Shown piece by piece: positions 1 through 9,314 of a stretch of 64,000 nt of DNA; positions within the stretch are counted from its first letter, which is position 1, and the number at the start of each line of letters is the position of its first letter. The position numbers and the translations under genes were made by a program. A model generated the notes under the pieces. That model was not told where the DNA came from, ran no database searches, and saw only the letters and a list, made by a program, of their open reading frames with translations. This DNA comes from Actinoallomurus bryophytorum (GTDB lineage: Bacteria; Actinomycetota; Actinomycetes; Streptosporangiales; Streptosporangiaceae), in the NCBI RefSeq assembly GCF_006716425.1, contig NZ_VFOZ01000001.1, forward strand, positions 744,001 through 808,000. Direction: 5' to 3'.

Positions 1-27
1 CGTCCCTTTTAAGGAGCGGTCTGACCG

Positions 28-225
28 TTAGGTCAGAGCCGGTTCGCGGTCGTTGGCGCTGAGCGCCATGACTTCGTTGTCCGCGACCGCCGCGAGCGTG
101 TCGTTCTCGGTCTGGAGCCGTACGAGCTCGGCCTCCAGGTCACGGACACGTTGCTGAAGGCGCCGCATCTCCGCAACCATGCGGGGGTCCGGACCGCCGA
201 CGTGGCCGAGTAGAGCCTTCGCCAT
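28..225 (-). CDS. small coiled-coil protein, unknown function
   Basis: A 65-residue protein. The start at 225 is chosen because GGAGGA lies 9 bases upstream; a longer frame to 300 has no such site. The N-terminus is MAKALLGHVGG. Residues about 20-45 form a heptad-like helix (MRRLQQRVRDLEAELVRLQ), so a short coiled coil is likely. There is no signal peptide or membrane segment. It lies upstream of acyP on the same strand, in a stretch of housekeeping genes. I recognise it only as a type of small protein seen in actinomycetes and assign no function. Confidence 0.7.
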   Translation of the reverse strand: MAKALLGHVGGPDPRMVAEMRRLQQRVRDLEAELVRLQTENDTLAAVADNEVMALSANDREPALT

Positions 226-392
226 GATTAAGGGTCCTCCACGCTGAGTGACCAGCAGGAATGATCGCGCACATGAGAGCCGAAATGATGCGCGTAACAA
301 CTAGGGTCGCACCGGCTGGAGAGCCGGTCAAGACAGATGTCACAGACGCGTAACAACCTGCCTATCCAAGTTTAGCAGACTTCCCAGAGCGA

Positions 393-671
393 TCACCGTT
401 CGACGAAGCCGCGAAGATCGCCACGCGGCTCCGTCCATCGCTCCACAACGCCGTCGACCATTCCCGGCGTCTCCCCGCCGCGCAACAGGGTGAGCAGCCC
501 GTCACAGGCCGCCCGGGGGCCTTCGGCGATCACCTCGACCCGGCCGTCCCTGAGGTTGCTCGCCGAGCCGGCCAGACCGAGCTCGAGCGCCCTGGAACGT
601 ACCCACCACCGGAAACCCACACCTTGCACGTGGCCGCGCACCCACGCGGTCAGCCGAATCTGGTCCTCCAC
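393..671 (-). CDS. acyP: acylphosphatase
   Basis: A 92-residue protein, the normal family length. It hydrolyses acyl phosphates in the cytoplasm. The signature VQGVGFR (15-21) holds the phosphate-binding Arg21, and SNLRDGRVEV (from 38) holds the catalytic Asn39. The start is GTG at 671 with only a weak ribosome-binding site. In Streptomyces acyP lies near mutM and rnc, as here. Confidence 0.93.
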   Translation of the reverse strand: MEDQIRLTAWVRGHVQGVGFRWWVRSRALELGLAGSASNLRDGRVEVIAEGPRAACDGLLTLLRGGETPGMVDGVVERWTEPRGDLRGFVER

Positions 672-917
672 GTTCCGGGATCCTAGTCCCGCGAGAGGAC
701 CCGGCCATACGCCGATAGTTGCGACAAAAGACCCACGGCAAGGACCGCACGGAAGGCTCGCGGCCGGGCGACGGCGGCGATCGAGATCCGTCCGGCGACG
801 CCGTCACCACGCACGGGAGGGCCCCCCGGGCGGTCGTCTAGCACCGCGGTCGAACCCGGACAACCCCGCCTGACGGAACGCCCGTGACCGGACCCGGACG
901 CATGCGGAGCGTCGAAA

Positions 918-933
918 AGCCCCTTAAGGGGCT
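918..933. repeat. perfect 16-bp palindrome
   Basis: AGCCCCTTAAGGGGCT reads the same on both strands. It lies between mutM (ends 1109) and acyP (starts 671) and could be a terminator stem or protein-binding site. It runs into the dispersed motif at 930-946. Confidence 0.6.
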
Positions 934-946
934 GTCTCGAAGTCCC
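930..946 (+). repeat. copy of the dispersed CTGTCTCGAARTCC motif
   Basis: Reads GGGCTGTCTCGAAGTCC, overlapping the right arm of the palindrome at 918-933, in the acyP-mutM gap. Confidence 0.65.
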
Positions 947-1108
947 GATCCGTAGCGAGCGGCGTCCACGCGGCGCGTCGCAAGGCGGAGGAGGGAATCA
1001 GCCCGGTACCGGCCGGCGACCGACGACAACGCGGCGAGGGCGCCGCCTGGGCGCCGCGCAGCGGGACCTCGGATGAGGCCCTGAGGGCGTGCCGGAACCC
1101 GCTGAACG

Positions 1109-1966
1109 TCAGTAGCGCCCGCGGCGAGGGCGGGGCTGGCACCGGGGACAGGTGTAGGACGAGCGGTTCATGAACGCGTCACGCCGGACCGGGTCGCCGC
1201 AGCGGGGGCACGGCTCGTCCTCCCGGCCGTACACGTTGAGTGACCGGCCGAAGTAACCGCTCTCTCCGTTGACGTTGACGTACAGGCTGTCGAAGGACGT
1301 GCCGCCCGCCGTCAGGGCGTCGCCCATGACCTCGCGGGCGGCCGTCAGCACGCGCCGCGCCTCGGGCCGCGTGAGAGTCTCGGTGGGCCGTGCCCAGTGG
1401 AGCTTCGCCCGCCACAGCGCCTCGTCGGCGTAGATGTTGCCCACGCCGCTGATCAGCGACTGGTCGAGCAGCGCGCGCTTGATCCCCGTACGGCGCCGGC
1501 GGAGTGCGCGCAGGAACGCCTCCTCGTCGAAGGCCGCCTCCAGCGGATCCGGGGCGATGTGCGCGATCGGCAGGGGCACCCCGTCGTCCGTGGTGCCGGT
1601 GAGCATCAGGTGACCGAAGGTGCGCTGGTCGACGAAGCGCAGGTCCAGCCCCCCGTCGGTGAAGGTGAACCGGGCGCGCAGATGCTTTTCGTAGGCCCGG
1701 TCCGGCTCACCGACGATCAGCTGGCCGCTCATGCCGAGGTGGGCCAGGAACGCCTCGTCGTCGCCGACGGGCAGCCACAGGTACTTTCCCCGCCGCCGCG
1801 CGCCGGACACCAGGCGCCCGGTCATCCGGGCGGCGAGGTCGGCCGGGCCCTCGACGTGGCGGCGCGCCGCGCGCGGGTGGAGGACGGTGGCGGACTCGAC
1901 GGTCCGGCCGGCCACCCAGCGTTCGACTCCACGCCGTACGACCTCGACCTCGGGCAGCTCGGGCAC
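1109..1966 (-). CDS. mutM: formamidopyrimidine-DNA glycosylase
   Basis: A 285-residue base-excision-repair enzyme that removes oxidised purines (8-oxoG, Fapy) and nicks the abasic site. The GTG at 1966 is chosen because it places the catalytic proline at position 2 (PELPEVE) and has AGAGGAG 8 bases upstream. Other landmarks are Lys61 in RRGKYL and a C-terminal four-cysteine zinc finger (CPRCG ... CPRC). The rnc stop is 44 bases upstream, so co-transcription is likely. Confidence 0.95.
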   Translation of the reverse strand: MPELPEVEVVRRGVERWVAGRTVESATVLHPRAARRHVEGPADLAARMTGRLVSGARRRGKYLWLPVGDDEAFLAHLGMSGQLIVGEPDRAYEKHLRARFTFTDGGLDLRFVDQRTFGHLMLTGTTDDGVPLPIAHIAPDPLEAAFDEEAFLRALRRRRTGIKRALLDQSLISGVGNIYADEALWRAKLHWARPTETLTRPEARRVLTAAREVMGDALTAGGTSFDSLYVNVNGESGYFGRSLNVYGREDEPCPRCGDPVRRDAFMNRSSYTCPRCQPRPRRGRY

Positions 1967-2010
1967 GGGTGTTCTCCTCTTTCCGGCTGTGGCGGGGGAT
2001 GTCCGGCGCG

Positions 2011-2709
2011 TCAGTTGCCGGCAGAGGAAGAACGCTCGCGGATCGTCGTCCATGCCGCCTCGGCCGCCTGCTGCTCGGCCTCCTTCTTGCTGCGGCCCTC
2101 ACCGTGGCCGTAGGCGACACCACCGACGGCGACGACGGCGCGGAAGCTCTTCTGGTGGTCCGGGCCGCTCTCCTCCACGTGGTACTCGGGCACGCCGAGC
2201 TCCTCGGTGGCGGTCAGCTCCTGCAGCGAGGTCTTCCAGTCGAGCCCGGCGCCCAGGCTCGCCGACCGGATGATCAGGGCGTCGAACAGACGGTGCACGA
2301 GGGCGTCCGCCGCCTTGAGGCCCTGGTCGAGATAGACCGCGCCGATCACGGCCTCGAGCGTGTCGGCGAGGATCGAGGCCTTGTCGCGGCCCCCGGTCCC
2401 CTCTTCGCCGCGGCCGAGGCGGATGTAGGCGCCCAGGTCGAGCTGGCGTGCCACGCCGGCGAGCGCCCGCATGTTGACGACGGCCGCGCGCAGCTTGGCG
2501 AGCTGGCCCTCGGGCAGATCCGGATGGCCGTTGAACAGCGTGTCGGTGACGACCAGGCCGAGCACGGAGTCGCCGAGGAACTCCAGCCGCTCGTTGGTCG
2601 GCAGCCCGCCGTTCTCGTACGCGTAGGAGCGGTGGGTCAGGGCGCGTTCGAGCAGCTCCGGGTCGGGCCTGACACCGAGCGCGGCCTCGAGCGCGCTGCG
2701 GTCGGTCAT
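2011..2709 (-). CDS. rnc: ribonuclease III
   Basis: A 232-residue double-strand-specific endoribonuclease that matures rRNA and processes structured mRNAs. The signature [11 protein letters not shown] is at about 40-50, followed by the second acidic cluster ([13 protein letters not shown]). A double-stranded RNA-binding domain fills the C-terminal third ([12 protein letters not shown] ... [12 protein letters not shown]). The ATG at 2709 lacks a good ribosome-binding site; an in-frame GTG at 2727 behind a G-run would add six residues. It sits between rpmF and mutM. Confidence 0.93.
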   Translation of the reverse strand: MTDRSALEAALGVRPDPELLERALTHRSYAYENGGLPTNERLEFLGDSVLGLVVTDTLFNGHPDLPEGQLAKLRAAVVNMRALAGVARQLDLGAYIRLGRGEEGTGGRDKASILADTLEAVIGAVYLDQGLKAADALVHRLFDALIIRSASLGAGLDWKTSLQELTATEELGVPEYHVEESGPDHQKSFRAVVAVGGVAYGHGEGRSKKEAEQQAAEAAWTTIRERSSSAGN

Positions 2710-2898
2710 GGAGTGGTCCGGCTTCACGCGGCCCCCCGGGTCAGGGAGGCGGCACAGACAGAATTCACGGTCTTCCTCCGCGGAAGGTTCCGCGAGAGCG
2801 AGGTACACGCCGGGTCGTTCCCGGCGTCCGCCACGGCCTCGGGCGAGTCTTCATCGCGAGACGGGCGGGGGCGGCACTGCGCCGCCCCCGGAACGTCC

Positions 2899-3075
2899 TC
2901 AGGCCACGTCGATGACCTGACGGCGGTTGTAGGTGCCGCAGGTCGCGCACGCGGTGTGGGGCAGCTTCTGGTCGCGGCACTGCGGGCAGCGCACAAGCGT
3001 GGGAGCCTGGGTCTTCCACTGCGAGCGACGGTGCCGCGTGTTGCTGCGCGACTTCTTCCGCTTTGGTACGGCCAC
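2899..3075 (-). CDS. rpmF: 50S ribosomal protein L32 (zinc-ribbon form)
   Basis: A 58-residue large-subunit protein beginning [12 protein letters not shown]. The GTG at 3075 follows AGGAGGG. Two cysteine pairs (CPQC and CATC) form a zinc ribbon, so this is the zinc-dependent isoform. The stop of the upstream DUF177 gene is at 3077-3079, one base from this start, so the two genes are translationally coupled. Confidence 0.95.
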   Translation of the reverse strand: MAVPKRKKSRSNTRHRRSQWKTQAPTLVRCPQCRDQKLPHTACATCGTYNRRQVIDVA

Positions 3076-3076
3076 G

Positions 3077-3661
3077 TCAGCCCTCCTGGTCTTCTTGTCG
3101 TTGATCCAACATGCCCTGCAATGCCGCCCACCGAGGGTCGACGGCGTCGTGATGGTGGTCCGGACCGGCATCGGCCAGCCGGACCCCGCAGTCCGTGCAC
3201 AGACCGGGACAGTCGTCCCGGCACAGCGGGGACAGCGGCAGTGCTAGCACCATCGCGTCCCGTACCACCGGTTCGAGATCGATGAGATCTCCCTCGAGAC
3301 GGCGTTCGTCTTCGTCCGCGCTCTCGCCGGAACGAGTGTCGGAGTAGACGTAGAGCTCCTGGAACTCCACCTCGATCGACGAGGTGAGGGGATCCAGGCA
3401 GCGCGCGCACTCTCCTGCGAGAGACGCACGCGCCGTGCCCGAGACGAGCACGCCCTCCATCACCGCCTCGAGCCGGAAGTCCAGCTCGATCTCGGTGCCC
3501 TCGGGAACGCTCACCATCTCGACGCCGAGATCCGCCGGAGCCGGCACGGCGTAGGAGTCCTTGCGCATCGATCCCGGACGGCGGCCCAGTATGAGCGTGT
3601 CGATCACGAATGGGTCGCGGGGATCGATGCGAGTCAGGTTCTTCCTGCTTCCGTGAGGCAT
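3077..3661 (-). CDS. DUF177 / YceD family protein
   Basis: A 194-residue protein of the YceD family (also called DUF177), which pairs with rpmF in many bacteria. The family is linked to large-subunit rRNA/L32 metabolism. The N-terminus [20 protein letters not shown] is typical and supports the ATG at 3661. Cysteine pairs CARC (about 87-90) and the cluster [12 protein letters not shown] (about 147-158) suggest zinc binding. It is adjacent to rpmF, and co-expression is nearly certain. Confidence 0.9.
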   Translation of the reverse strand: MPHGSRKNLTRIDPRDPFVIDTLILGRRPGSMRKDSYAVPAPADLGVEMVSVPEGTEIELDFRLEAVMEGVLVSGTARASLAGECARCLDPLTSSIEVEFQELYVYSDTRSGESADEDERRLEGDLIDLEPVVRDAMVLALPLSPLCRDDCPGLCTDCGVRLADAGPDHHHDAVDPRWAALQGMLDQRQEDQEG

Positions 3662-3749
3662 GGCGCATCACCGTCGTCTGGCAAGGTCGATTGGAAAGGG
3701 TACCGAATGCAGGCCCGTTCGCCCAACTCGGCGGGGTGCGGGCCCCCGG

Positions 3750-4229
3750 TCAGGACTCGGAGAAGCGCCGCGTGAGACGGCGCTGGACGGGCTCGGGCAC
3801 CAGCCCGGACACGTCCCCACCGTACTGCGCGATCTCCTTGACCAGGCTGGAGGACAGGAACGAGTAGAGCGGGTTGGTGGCCATGAACATGGTCTCGACG
3901 CCGGCCATCTGGTGGTTCATCTGGGCGATCTGCAGCTCGTAGTCGAAGTCGCTGACCGCCCTGAGCCCGCGCACGATCACCGGGATGCCCCGCTCGCGGC
4001 AGAAGTCCACGGTCAGCCCGTGGAACTTCTCGACGCTGACGTTGCCGTACTCCTTGGTGACCTCGCCGATCATCTCGACGCGTTCTTCGACCGTGAAGAG
4101 GCTCTTCTTGGAGATGTTGATCAGCACGGCGACGACGACCTCGTCGTAGAGGCGCGACGCTCGGCTGATGATGTCGAGGTGTCCGTTGGTGACGGGATCA
4201 TACGAACCCGGACAGACAACACGGCGCAC
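3750..4229 (-). CDS. coaD: phosphopantetheine adenylyltransferase
   Basis: A 159-residue enzyme that transfers AMP to 4'-phosphopantetheine, the penultimate step of coenzyme A synthesis. The nucleotidyltransferase signature GSYDPVTNGHLD is at 8-19. The C-terminal nucleotide-binding segment reads YSFLSSSLVKEIA, and the substrate-binding segment includes RGLRAVSDFDYE. The start is GTG at 4229. The length is exactly typical. It lies downstream of rsmD, as in other actinomycetes. Confidence 0.96.
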   Translation of the reverse strand: MRRVVCPGSYDPVTNGHLDIISRASRLYDEVVVAVLINISKKSLFTVEERVEMIGEVTKEYGNVSVEKFHGLTVDFCRERGIPVIVRGLRAVSDFDYELQIAQMNHQMAGVETMFMATNPLYSFLSSSLVKEIAQYGGDVSGLVPEPVQRRLTRRFSES

Positions 4230-4257
4230 GAGGTGAGTCCCCTCTGCAAGGAAGTCG

Positions 4258-4824
4258 TCAGTGGCCTGCGGCGTGACCGTACCAAAGTGTCCCCTCGCCG
4301 TAACGACGGGCCCTGCTCTCCGCGTACCCCGCCGGCCAGCGGACGGGCTCGCCGCGCGTGGCGCGTTCGACGGCGACGAGCGCCTCTGGCGCCAGCCAGC
4401 CGTTGTCGCGCAGCGCGTCGAGCATCCCGATGACGGTCTCCGCGGTCACCGCGTACGGAGGGTCGGCGAAGACCAGGTCGTACGGCTCGGGGGGAGCCTG
4501 CCGGAGCACGCGTTCGACGCGGTCGGTGACCAGCTCGGCTCCGGGCAGGCCGAGCGCCTCGACGTTTTCCTTGATCACCCTGGCGGCGCGGGCGGACGAC
4601 TCGACGAGCAGCACGTGGGCGGCACCGCGGGACAGGGCCTCCAGGCCGACCGCCCCGGACCCGGCGAACAGGTCGGCGGCGCGCAGGCCGTCGAGGTCGC
4701 CGAGCAGCGAGTGGACGGTGGCGAACAGTCCTTCGCGGGCGCGGTCACTGGTCGGCCTGGTGTCACGGCCGGTGGGCACGGAGATCCGCCGGCCGCCGGC
4801 GGTTCCTGCGATGACTCGGGTCAC
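4258..4824 (-). CDS. rsmD: 16S rRNA (guanine966-N2)-methyltransferase
   Basis: A 188-residue SAM-dependent methyltransferase of the small ribosomal subunit. The N-terminus VTRVIAGTAGGRRI fixes the GTG start at 4824; an upstream extension to 4893 has no family resemblance. The SAM-binding segment is DLFAGSGAVGLEALSRGA and the catalytic motif is FADPPYAV. It precedes coaD by 28 bases. In Streptomyces recG is next to rsmD, but here about 6.7 kb of other genes separates them. Confidence 0.93.
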   Translation of the reverse strand: MTRVIAGTAGGRRISVPTGRDTRPTSDRAREGLFATVHSLLGDLDGLRAADLFAGSGAVGLEALSRGAAHVLLVESSARAARVIKENVEALGLPGAELVTDRVERVLRQAPPEPYDLVFADPPYAVTAETVIGMLDALRDNGWLAPEALVAVERATRGEPVRWPAGYAESRARRYGEGTLWYGHAAGH

Positions 4825-5123
4825 GCACTCAGTGTGGCGCAGAGTGCGTCGCGGACACGGATGCGCCCGTCCGCCGCTCGCCAGGGTGCCCACTCAGCGC
4901 TGTGAATCGCTGACAGAACGCCGTCGATCGGCGTTCCAAAACGCTACTTGACGTGACAAACTGATCGCTACCTGTATGGCAGGGCTTCCCGGGACATGTG
5001 GTGGTGCGGATGACATTGCGGCGCCTTGTGACAAGGCGGCGGGAGGCCCGTACTCACCGTGCCCGGCTGCCTCCACCCGGCACGTGGTTACGTTCGCCGC
5101 CCCTCCGACCTGGAGATTCCTCA
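4825..5123. other. intergenic region upstream of LPFTG gene
   Basis: About 300 bases between divergent rsmD and the surface-protein gene. A possible -35 box TTGACG at 4948 is the only promoter-like element I see, with a weak -10 about 15-17 bases on. No gene is supported. Confidence 0.3.
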
Positions 5124-5774
5124 ATGCGAAAAAGCGTGAGACTGGTCACGACCGCGGGCGTGACGGTCCTGGGCCTCACCGCCATGAGCGGGATGGCCCA
5201 GGCCGACACCGGCGGGCTCAAGCTCCCCGTCGACCTGACCGGTCCCCTGGCCAAGACCGGGCCCCTCGGCAAGACCGTCGACGGCGTGGTGAAGCAGGCG
5301 ACGTCCGGCCCGCGGCGCTCGGCAGGTCCCGGCCTGCGCGTGAACCTGCCGGTCGACCTGCGGCTGGGCGCCCCCGCCCGCAAGCCGGGCAGGCCCTCCG
5401 CGCCGGCGGTGCACGCGGGCGTGAAGGCGTCGGTCAAGGTCGCCCCTCTGTCGGTACGTGCCGACGTGAGTCTCCGTCTGTGCGCCCAGCCGCCGCGGGA
5501 GTGCGTGCCCAATCCGCCCAGCCCGATCCCTCCGACGCCGCCGGCACCGCCGGTTCCGCCCACTCCCCCGCCGACGCCTCCGGTCGGGATGCCCCTGACG
5601 CCCAGGCAACCCGCTGAGGCCGCCCCGGCCACGGGCTCCCTGCCCGCCATCGGAGACGACCTGCCGTTCACGGGCGGCCCGATCGGCGCGCTCACGCTGC
5701 TCGGCGCGACCGCCGTGCTGTCCGGTGCCGCCGGTATCGCCGCCTCGCGCCGCAAGCCCGCCGGCGACGCCTGA
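5124..5774 (+). CDS. sortase-anchored, proline-rich surface protein
   Basis: A 216-residue secreted protein. The start at 5124 follows GGAG by 8 bases and opens a signal peptide (MRKSVRLVTTAG ... MAQADT, cleavage near 28). A proline-rich stretch (about 130-160, repeated PPTPP units) resembles a wall-spanning stalk. Near the C-terminus come LPFTG, a hydrophobic helix and a basic tail (RRK), the layout of a sortase substrate. The middle holds repeated KLPVDLTGPL-like and NLPVDLRL segments. No enzymatic domain is recognised. It is a lone gene with a strong terminator behind it. Confidence 0.8.
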   Translation: MRKSVRLVTTAGVTVLGLTAMSGMAQADTGGLKLPVDLTGPLAKTGPLGKTVDGVVKQATSGPRRSAGPGLRVNLPVDLRLGAPARKPGRPSAPAVHAGVKASVKVAPLSVRADVSLRLCAQPPRECVPNPPSPIPPTPPAPPVPPTPPPTPPVGMPLTPRQPAEAAPATGSLPAIGDDLPFTGGPIGALTLLGATAVLSGAAGIAASRRKPAGDA

Positions 5775-5782
5775 CGACGCGA

Positions 5783-5818
5783 GAAAGGGGCGCTCCCGTG
5801 CGACGGGGCGCCCCTTTC
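5783..5818. terminator. convergent terminator hairpin
   Basis: Arms GAAAGGGGCGC (5783-5793) and GCGCCCCTTTC (5808-5818) form a perfect 11-bp stem with a 14-base loop. It sits between the ends of the LPFTG gene and the minus-strand membrane-protein gene and can serve both. Confidence 0.75.
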
Positions 5819-5853
5819 GACCGCCCGGAAATGTCCCCCGCGCGGCGCCCCGC

Positions 5854-6432
5854 TCAGTAGTCGAGGGCGACGGCCCCGTCGCTGAGCCGGCCGACCACCG
5901 CGTCGAGGTCCTCGGCATGGATGAGGGCGCCCCGCAGCCCGTACACGAAGGCGGCACCCTCGAAGCGTTCCCTGGTACGGCGCAGGCGCTCGGCCCTGTC
6001 CGGGTCGTCGCCGACGAGGTCCTCCGCCCCGGGCACGTCGACCACCAGGAACGGCCGCGGCCCCACGTCGGCGATCCGCAGCCGCGACACGCGATCCCAG
6101 GGGACGAACACGTCGTAACCGCGGCGGGCGAACACCCGGAGCCGTACGCCGTCGGCGGTGAAGACGGGAGGGTTCCGAAGGAGCCGGAACTCCCCGCGGG
6201 CGAGCAACGCCATCACGGTGGCCGAGGCGAGCAGGCCGAAGGCCAGCACCGGGAAGAAGACGAACACGAGTGTGGCGACGGGCTGTCCGGACAGAGGACC
6301 CATCGTGGCCAGCAGATATCCCACCATCACCAGGACGACGAGCGCTCCGGCGGCCGAGACGCCCGCCACCGTCGCGGTCAGGTACGCGGGCGCGGCGGCG
6401 ACAGGAAGAGGGAAGTCGCTCTTCTGCTCCAC
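5854..6432 (-). CDS. two-helix membrane protein, unknown
   Basis: A 192-residue protein with hydrophobic segments at about 18-42 and 52-78, then a soluble part of about 110 residues resembling a PH-like fold (FTADGVRLRVFARRGYDVFVPWDRVSRLRI). That placement is weak. The GTG start at 6432 has no clear ribosome-binding site and may be leaderless. It is convergent with the LPFTG gene. Function unknown. Confidence 0.7.
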   Translation of the reverse strand: MEQKSDFPLPVAAAPAYLTATVAGVSAAGALVVLVMVGYLLATMGPLSGQPVATLVFVFFPVLAFGLLASATVMALLARGEFRLLRNPPVFTADGVRLRVFARRGYDVFVPWDRVSRLRIADVGPRPFLVVDVPGAEDLVGDDPDRAERLRRTRERFEGAAFVYGLRGALIHAEDLDAVVGRLSDGAVALDY

Positions 6433-6513
6433 TGCGGGAGGGTAACCGGATCCGCCCCACTCCTGCCACGTCCCGCGCCGCGTACCCCGCCGAAGATCAC
6501 CGTAGGTTCGCGG

Positions 6514-7332
6514 TCAGAGCTTGCGGCCGACGCCGCCGATCGCCCAGACCATTTTGGGATCGACGCTGGGGCCGGCCGGGCCGGGCCGCCACGCGGGCAG
6601 GCGGACGATCCCGGGGTCCGCCATGTCCAGCTTGTCGAAGTACGGCTCGACCTCGGCGCGGCTGCGAATGTCGTGGCGCCGTGGCGCGCCGGAGAGGTCC
6701 TTGGCCTGGTACATCGCGGCGATCTGCTCGGCCACCTGGGGCCGGCTGTCGGAGATCGGGTGGGAGATCACCATCCAGCTCCCCGAACTGATCGCCTGGC
6801 GCAGGCGGGCGACGATGTCGAGTGCGACCTCGTCTTCGGGGATGGCGGTGAAGGCGGAGACCAGCAGGATCGCGACGGGTTCGTCGAGGTCGATGAGGTG
6901 GCGCAGGCCCGGGTGGGCGAGGATCTTGTCGGGCTCGCGCATGTCGGCCTGGATCACGCCGGTCCGCTCGTCGCCGGCGAGGATGGCGCTCGCGTGGCTG
7001 ACCACGACCGGGTCGATGTCGACGTACACCACACGCGATTCCGGCGCCGCGGCCTGGGCGACCTCGTGCGCGTTGTTCTGGGTCGGCAGGCCACAGCCGA
7101 TGTCGACGAACTGCCGGATGCCCTCATCGGCGAGGAAACGCACCGCCCGCCCCAGGAACTTGCGGCTCTCCAGGGCCATCATCGGCAGCTCCGGCGCCAG
7201 GGCGATGGCACGCTCGGCGGCCTCACGGTCGGCGGCGAAGTTGTCCTTGCCGCCCAGCAGGTAGTCGAGCACACGCGCTTCGCTGGGTGTACGAGGATGG
7301 AAGCCGGCAGAGGCACGCGTCGTGTCCGCCAT
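6514..7332 (-). CDS. SAM-dependent methyltransferase, DUF574 family
   Basis: A 272-residue protein of the Methyltransf_19 (DUF574) family common in actinomycetes. Landmarks are LDYLLGGKDNFAADREAAE (23-41), the SAM-binding loop FVDIGCGLPTQNNAHEVA and the acidic motif VVYVDIDPVVVSHA. The ATG at 7332 has AGGAGGTGA upstream. Its substrate is unknown. A paralogue lies at 52904-53719 with the same landmarks. It is transcribed away from the neighbouring SpoIIE-type phosphatase. Confidence 0.9.
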   Translation of the reverse strand: MADTTRASAGFHPRTPSEARVLDYLLGGKDNFAADREAAERAIALAPELPMMALESRKFLGRAVRFLADEGIRQFVDIGCGLPTQNNAHEVAQAAAPESRVVYVDIDPVVVSHASAILAGDERTGVIQADMREPDKILAHPGLRHLIDLDEPVAILLVSAFTAIPEDEVALDIVARLRQAISSGSWMVISHPISDSRPQVAEQIAAMYQAKDLSGAPRRHDIRSRAEVEPYFDKLDMADPGIVRLPAWRPGPAGPSVDPKMVWAIGGVGRKL

Positions 7333-7590
7333 ACCGTCACCTCCTGAAGATCTCCTGCGATGGCAGGGTATCCAGGGGGGTCCTGATGTTTCGTACGGAT
7401 CTCACATAAAAGACGACGTTTCGCTCATCTTGTTCGGCGTGGTCATCACACTCCGGAGGCGCCGCGAACGCCGCGTCACCATCGGCGGCCGTCGCCGGCC
7501 GGCCGCCCTTGCCATCGCCGTCGGCGCGCTGGAAGATGCCCGCGACAGGCCTCGGCGGCACCCGGGCTCGCAGGGGAGGAGGCTTGGTCC

Positions 7591-8979
7591 ATGTACCCCG
7601 GCTTCACGCACCCCGCCGACACCGGTGACCCGGTGATCGGCCAGATGCTCTCGACCCTGCTCCTGCGCTCCCATCTGATGGCGCCGGGAACCCTGGCGGA
7701 TCACCTGGCCGAGGCGGCCCGGCCGCTAGGTGTGTCGGAGGCCCGGATCTATCTGGCCGACCTCCAGCAACACCGGCTACGGCCGATGCCCGACGGCTCA
7801 GGCAGCGGAGCCGAACCCCTCGACATCGAGTCGACGACGGCCGGGCGGGCCTTCCAGACGGTCACCATCCAGTCCGCCGAGATCGAGCACGTGGCAGGCC
7901 AGGACGGCCCGTTCCGGCTCTGGGTCCCGCTGCTGGAGGGCGTGGAGCGGCTGGGCGTGCTGGAGCTGTGCTTCACCCGTGACGGCGGCGAGGCGAGCAC
8001 CCGGCTTCTCGACGACGTCAGCGGAAAGATCAGCGCGGCGACGCTCGAGAGGTGCCGGATACTCGCCTCGCTCACCGGCCTCCTCATCGCCAGCAAGGGC
8101 ACGTACAGCGACATCTACACCGAGATACAGCGCAGCCGGGCCATGGCACTGCAGGCGGAGATGGTCTGGGCCTTCATGGCCCCGCGTACGTTCGCGACCA
8201 GCCGCGTGCAGCTCGCCTGCGCCCTGGAGCCGGCCTACGAGGTCGGTGGGGACGCCTTCGACCATTCGCTGATCGGGGACCGCTTCCACGTGTCGCTCTT
8301 CGACTCGGTGGGCCACGATCTGACCGCCGGTCTGATCTCCAGCGTCGCGATGGCCTCCTGCCGCACCACCCGCCGGACCGGCGGCGGCCTGACCGACATC
8401 GCGGTCCGCGCCGACGAGGCCATCGCGAACGAGTTCGGCGCCTCCCGGTTCGCCACCGCGCTCCTGTGCGACCTCGACATCGCCAGCGGTGAGTTCGCGT
8501 GGCTGCCCTGCGGCCACCCGCCTCCGCTGCTCATCCGCGGCGACAAGGTCGAGGAGCTCACTCGCCCGCCCTGCCTCCCGCTGGGACTGGCCGAGATCGA
8601 CGCCGACCTGGCCGCGCGCGGCGGGACGATCGGCGGCGGGACGATCGGCGGCGGGTCGTCCGGCGACGGGTACAGCGGCGCACCGGTCGCCGGGTACACC
8701 GAGCAACTCCAGGCGGGTGACCGGCTCCTCCTCTACACCGATGGGGTCATCGAGGGACGCGACGACGACGGCCGTCAGTTCAGCACAGCGCGCCTCAGCG
8801 ACTTCGTCATCCGCCGGAGCGCGGAGGGCATGGCGGCGCCGGAGATCCTCCGCAGCCTCAACCGCGCGGTCCTCGACCACCAGCGCGGACGCCTCTCCGA
8901 CGACGCGACCGTGATCCTGGTGGAATGGATGCCCAAACGGTCTGGAGACCGGCTCACCCTTCAGACCATGCGCACCTGA
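7591..8979 (+). CDS. GAF-like / SpoIIE-type serine phosphatase
   Basis: A 462-residue cytoplasmic protein. Residues about 20-170 look like a GAF-type sensor. About 200-450 form a PP2C-type SpoIIE phosphatase: EVGGDAFDHSLI supplies the first metal-binding Asp, DSVGHDLTAGL the second motif, LLYTDGVIEGRD the third and LSDDATVILV the last. Such enzymes usually dephosphorylate anti-anti-sigma factors; no partner is adjacent. A glycine-rich insert (about 345-365) is made by a 15-base tandem DNA repeat. The start follows GGAGGAGG. Confidence 0.88.
   Translation: MYPGFTHPADTGDPVIGQMLSTLLLRSHLMAPGTLADHLAEAARPLGVSEARIYLADLQQHRLRPMPDGSGSGAEPLDIESTTAGRAFQTVTIQSAEIEHVAGQDGPFRLWVPLLEGVERLGVLELCFTRDGGEASTRLLDDVSGKISAATLERCRILASLTGLLIASKGTYSDIYTEIQRSRAMALQAEMVWAFMAPRTFATSRVQLACALEPAYEVGGDAFDHSLIGDRFHVSLFDSVGHDLTAGLISSVAMASCRTTRRTGGGLTDIAVRADEAIANEFGASRFATALLCDLDIASGEFAWLPCGHPPPLLIRGDKVEELTRPPCLPLGLAEIDADLAARGGTIGGGTIGGGSSGDGYSGAPVAGYTEQLQAGDRLLLYTDGVIEGRDDDGRQFSTARLSDFVIRRSAEGMAAPEILRSLNRAVLDHQRGRLSDDATVILVEWMPKRSGDRLTLQTMRT
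8623..8667 (+). repeat. 15-bp in-frame tandem repeat
   Basis: GGGACGATCGGCGGC occurs twice exactly (8623-8637, 8638-8652) and a third time degenerately. It lies inside the phosphatase gene and encodes GGTIG-like units, so length changes keep the frame. Confidence 0.8.
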
Positions 8980-9314
8980 TTTCTTCTGCCTCACGGTTTA
9001 ACCCCGCGCTTTTCGAGGCGGCCGGCGCGGGGCGGCGGGCGCGATATGAATTGTGGATACGTTGCGTCATGAGGAGCCGACGGCGATGGTGCCGGGGTCG
9101 AAACGCGTCCAGCTTCCGTATGCCGGGTCCCCATTCTTTGGCGAAGTCTCGCTCTCGAAGCCGCCACATCCTCCTGATCCGCCCTGACCACGATGTTGCG
9201 CCGCGACCAGCACGGGCAGGGAGAACATGACCAGGCTCGGCCGTCGAAGATCGCCGTCACGCGCGTACCGATCACGCGGCCGACTTCGTTCCGTTCGACA
9301 TTGAGGAGAGAGCA
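8980..9314. other. intergenic region upstream of csbD-like gene
   Basis: 335 bases with no supported gene; the frames present are short and have arginine-rich, random composition. It must carry the promoter of the CsbD gene, but I could not place a convincing stress-sigma promoter. Confidence 0.35.

Larger units (their letters stand above)
672..1108. other. 437-base intergenic region with palindrome and dispersed motif
   Basis: No convincing gene. It holds a perfect 16-base palindrome (918-933, AGCCCCTTAAGGGGCT). Overlapping its right end is one copy of the motif CTGTCTCGAARTCC (930-946), which recurs at 45240 and 53739. The rest is GC-rich with no supported reading frame. Confidence 0.5.
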
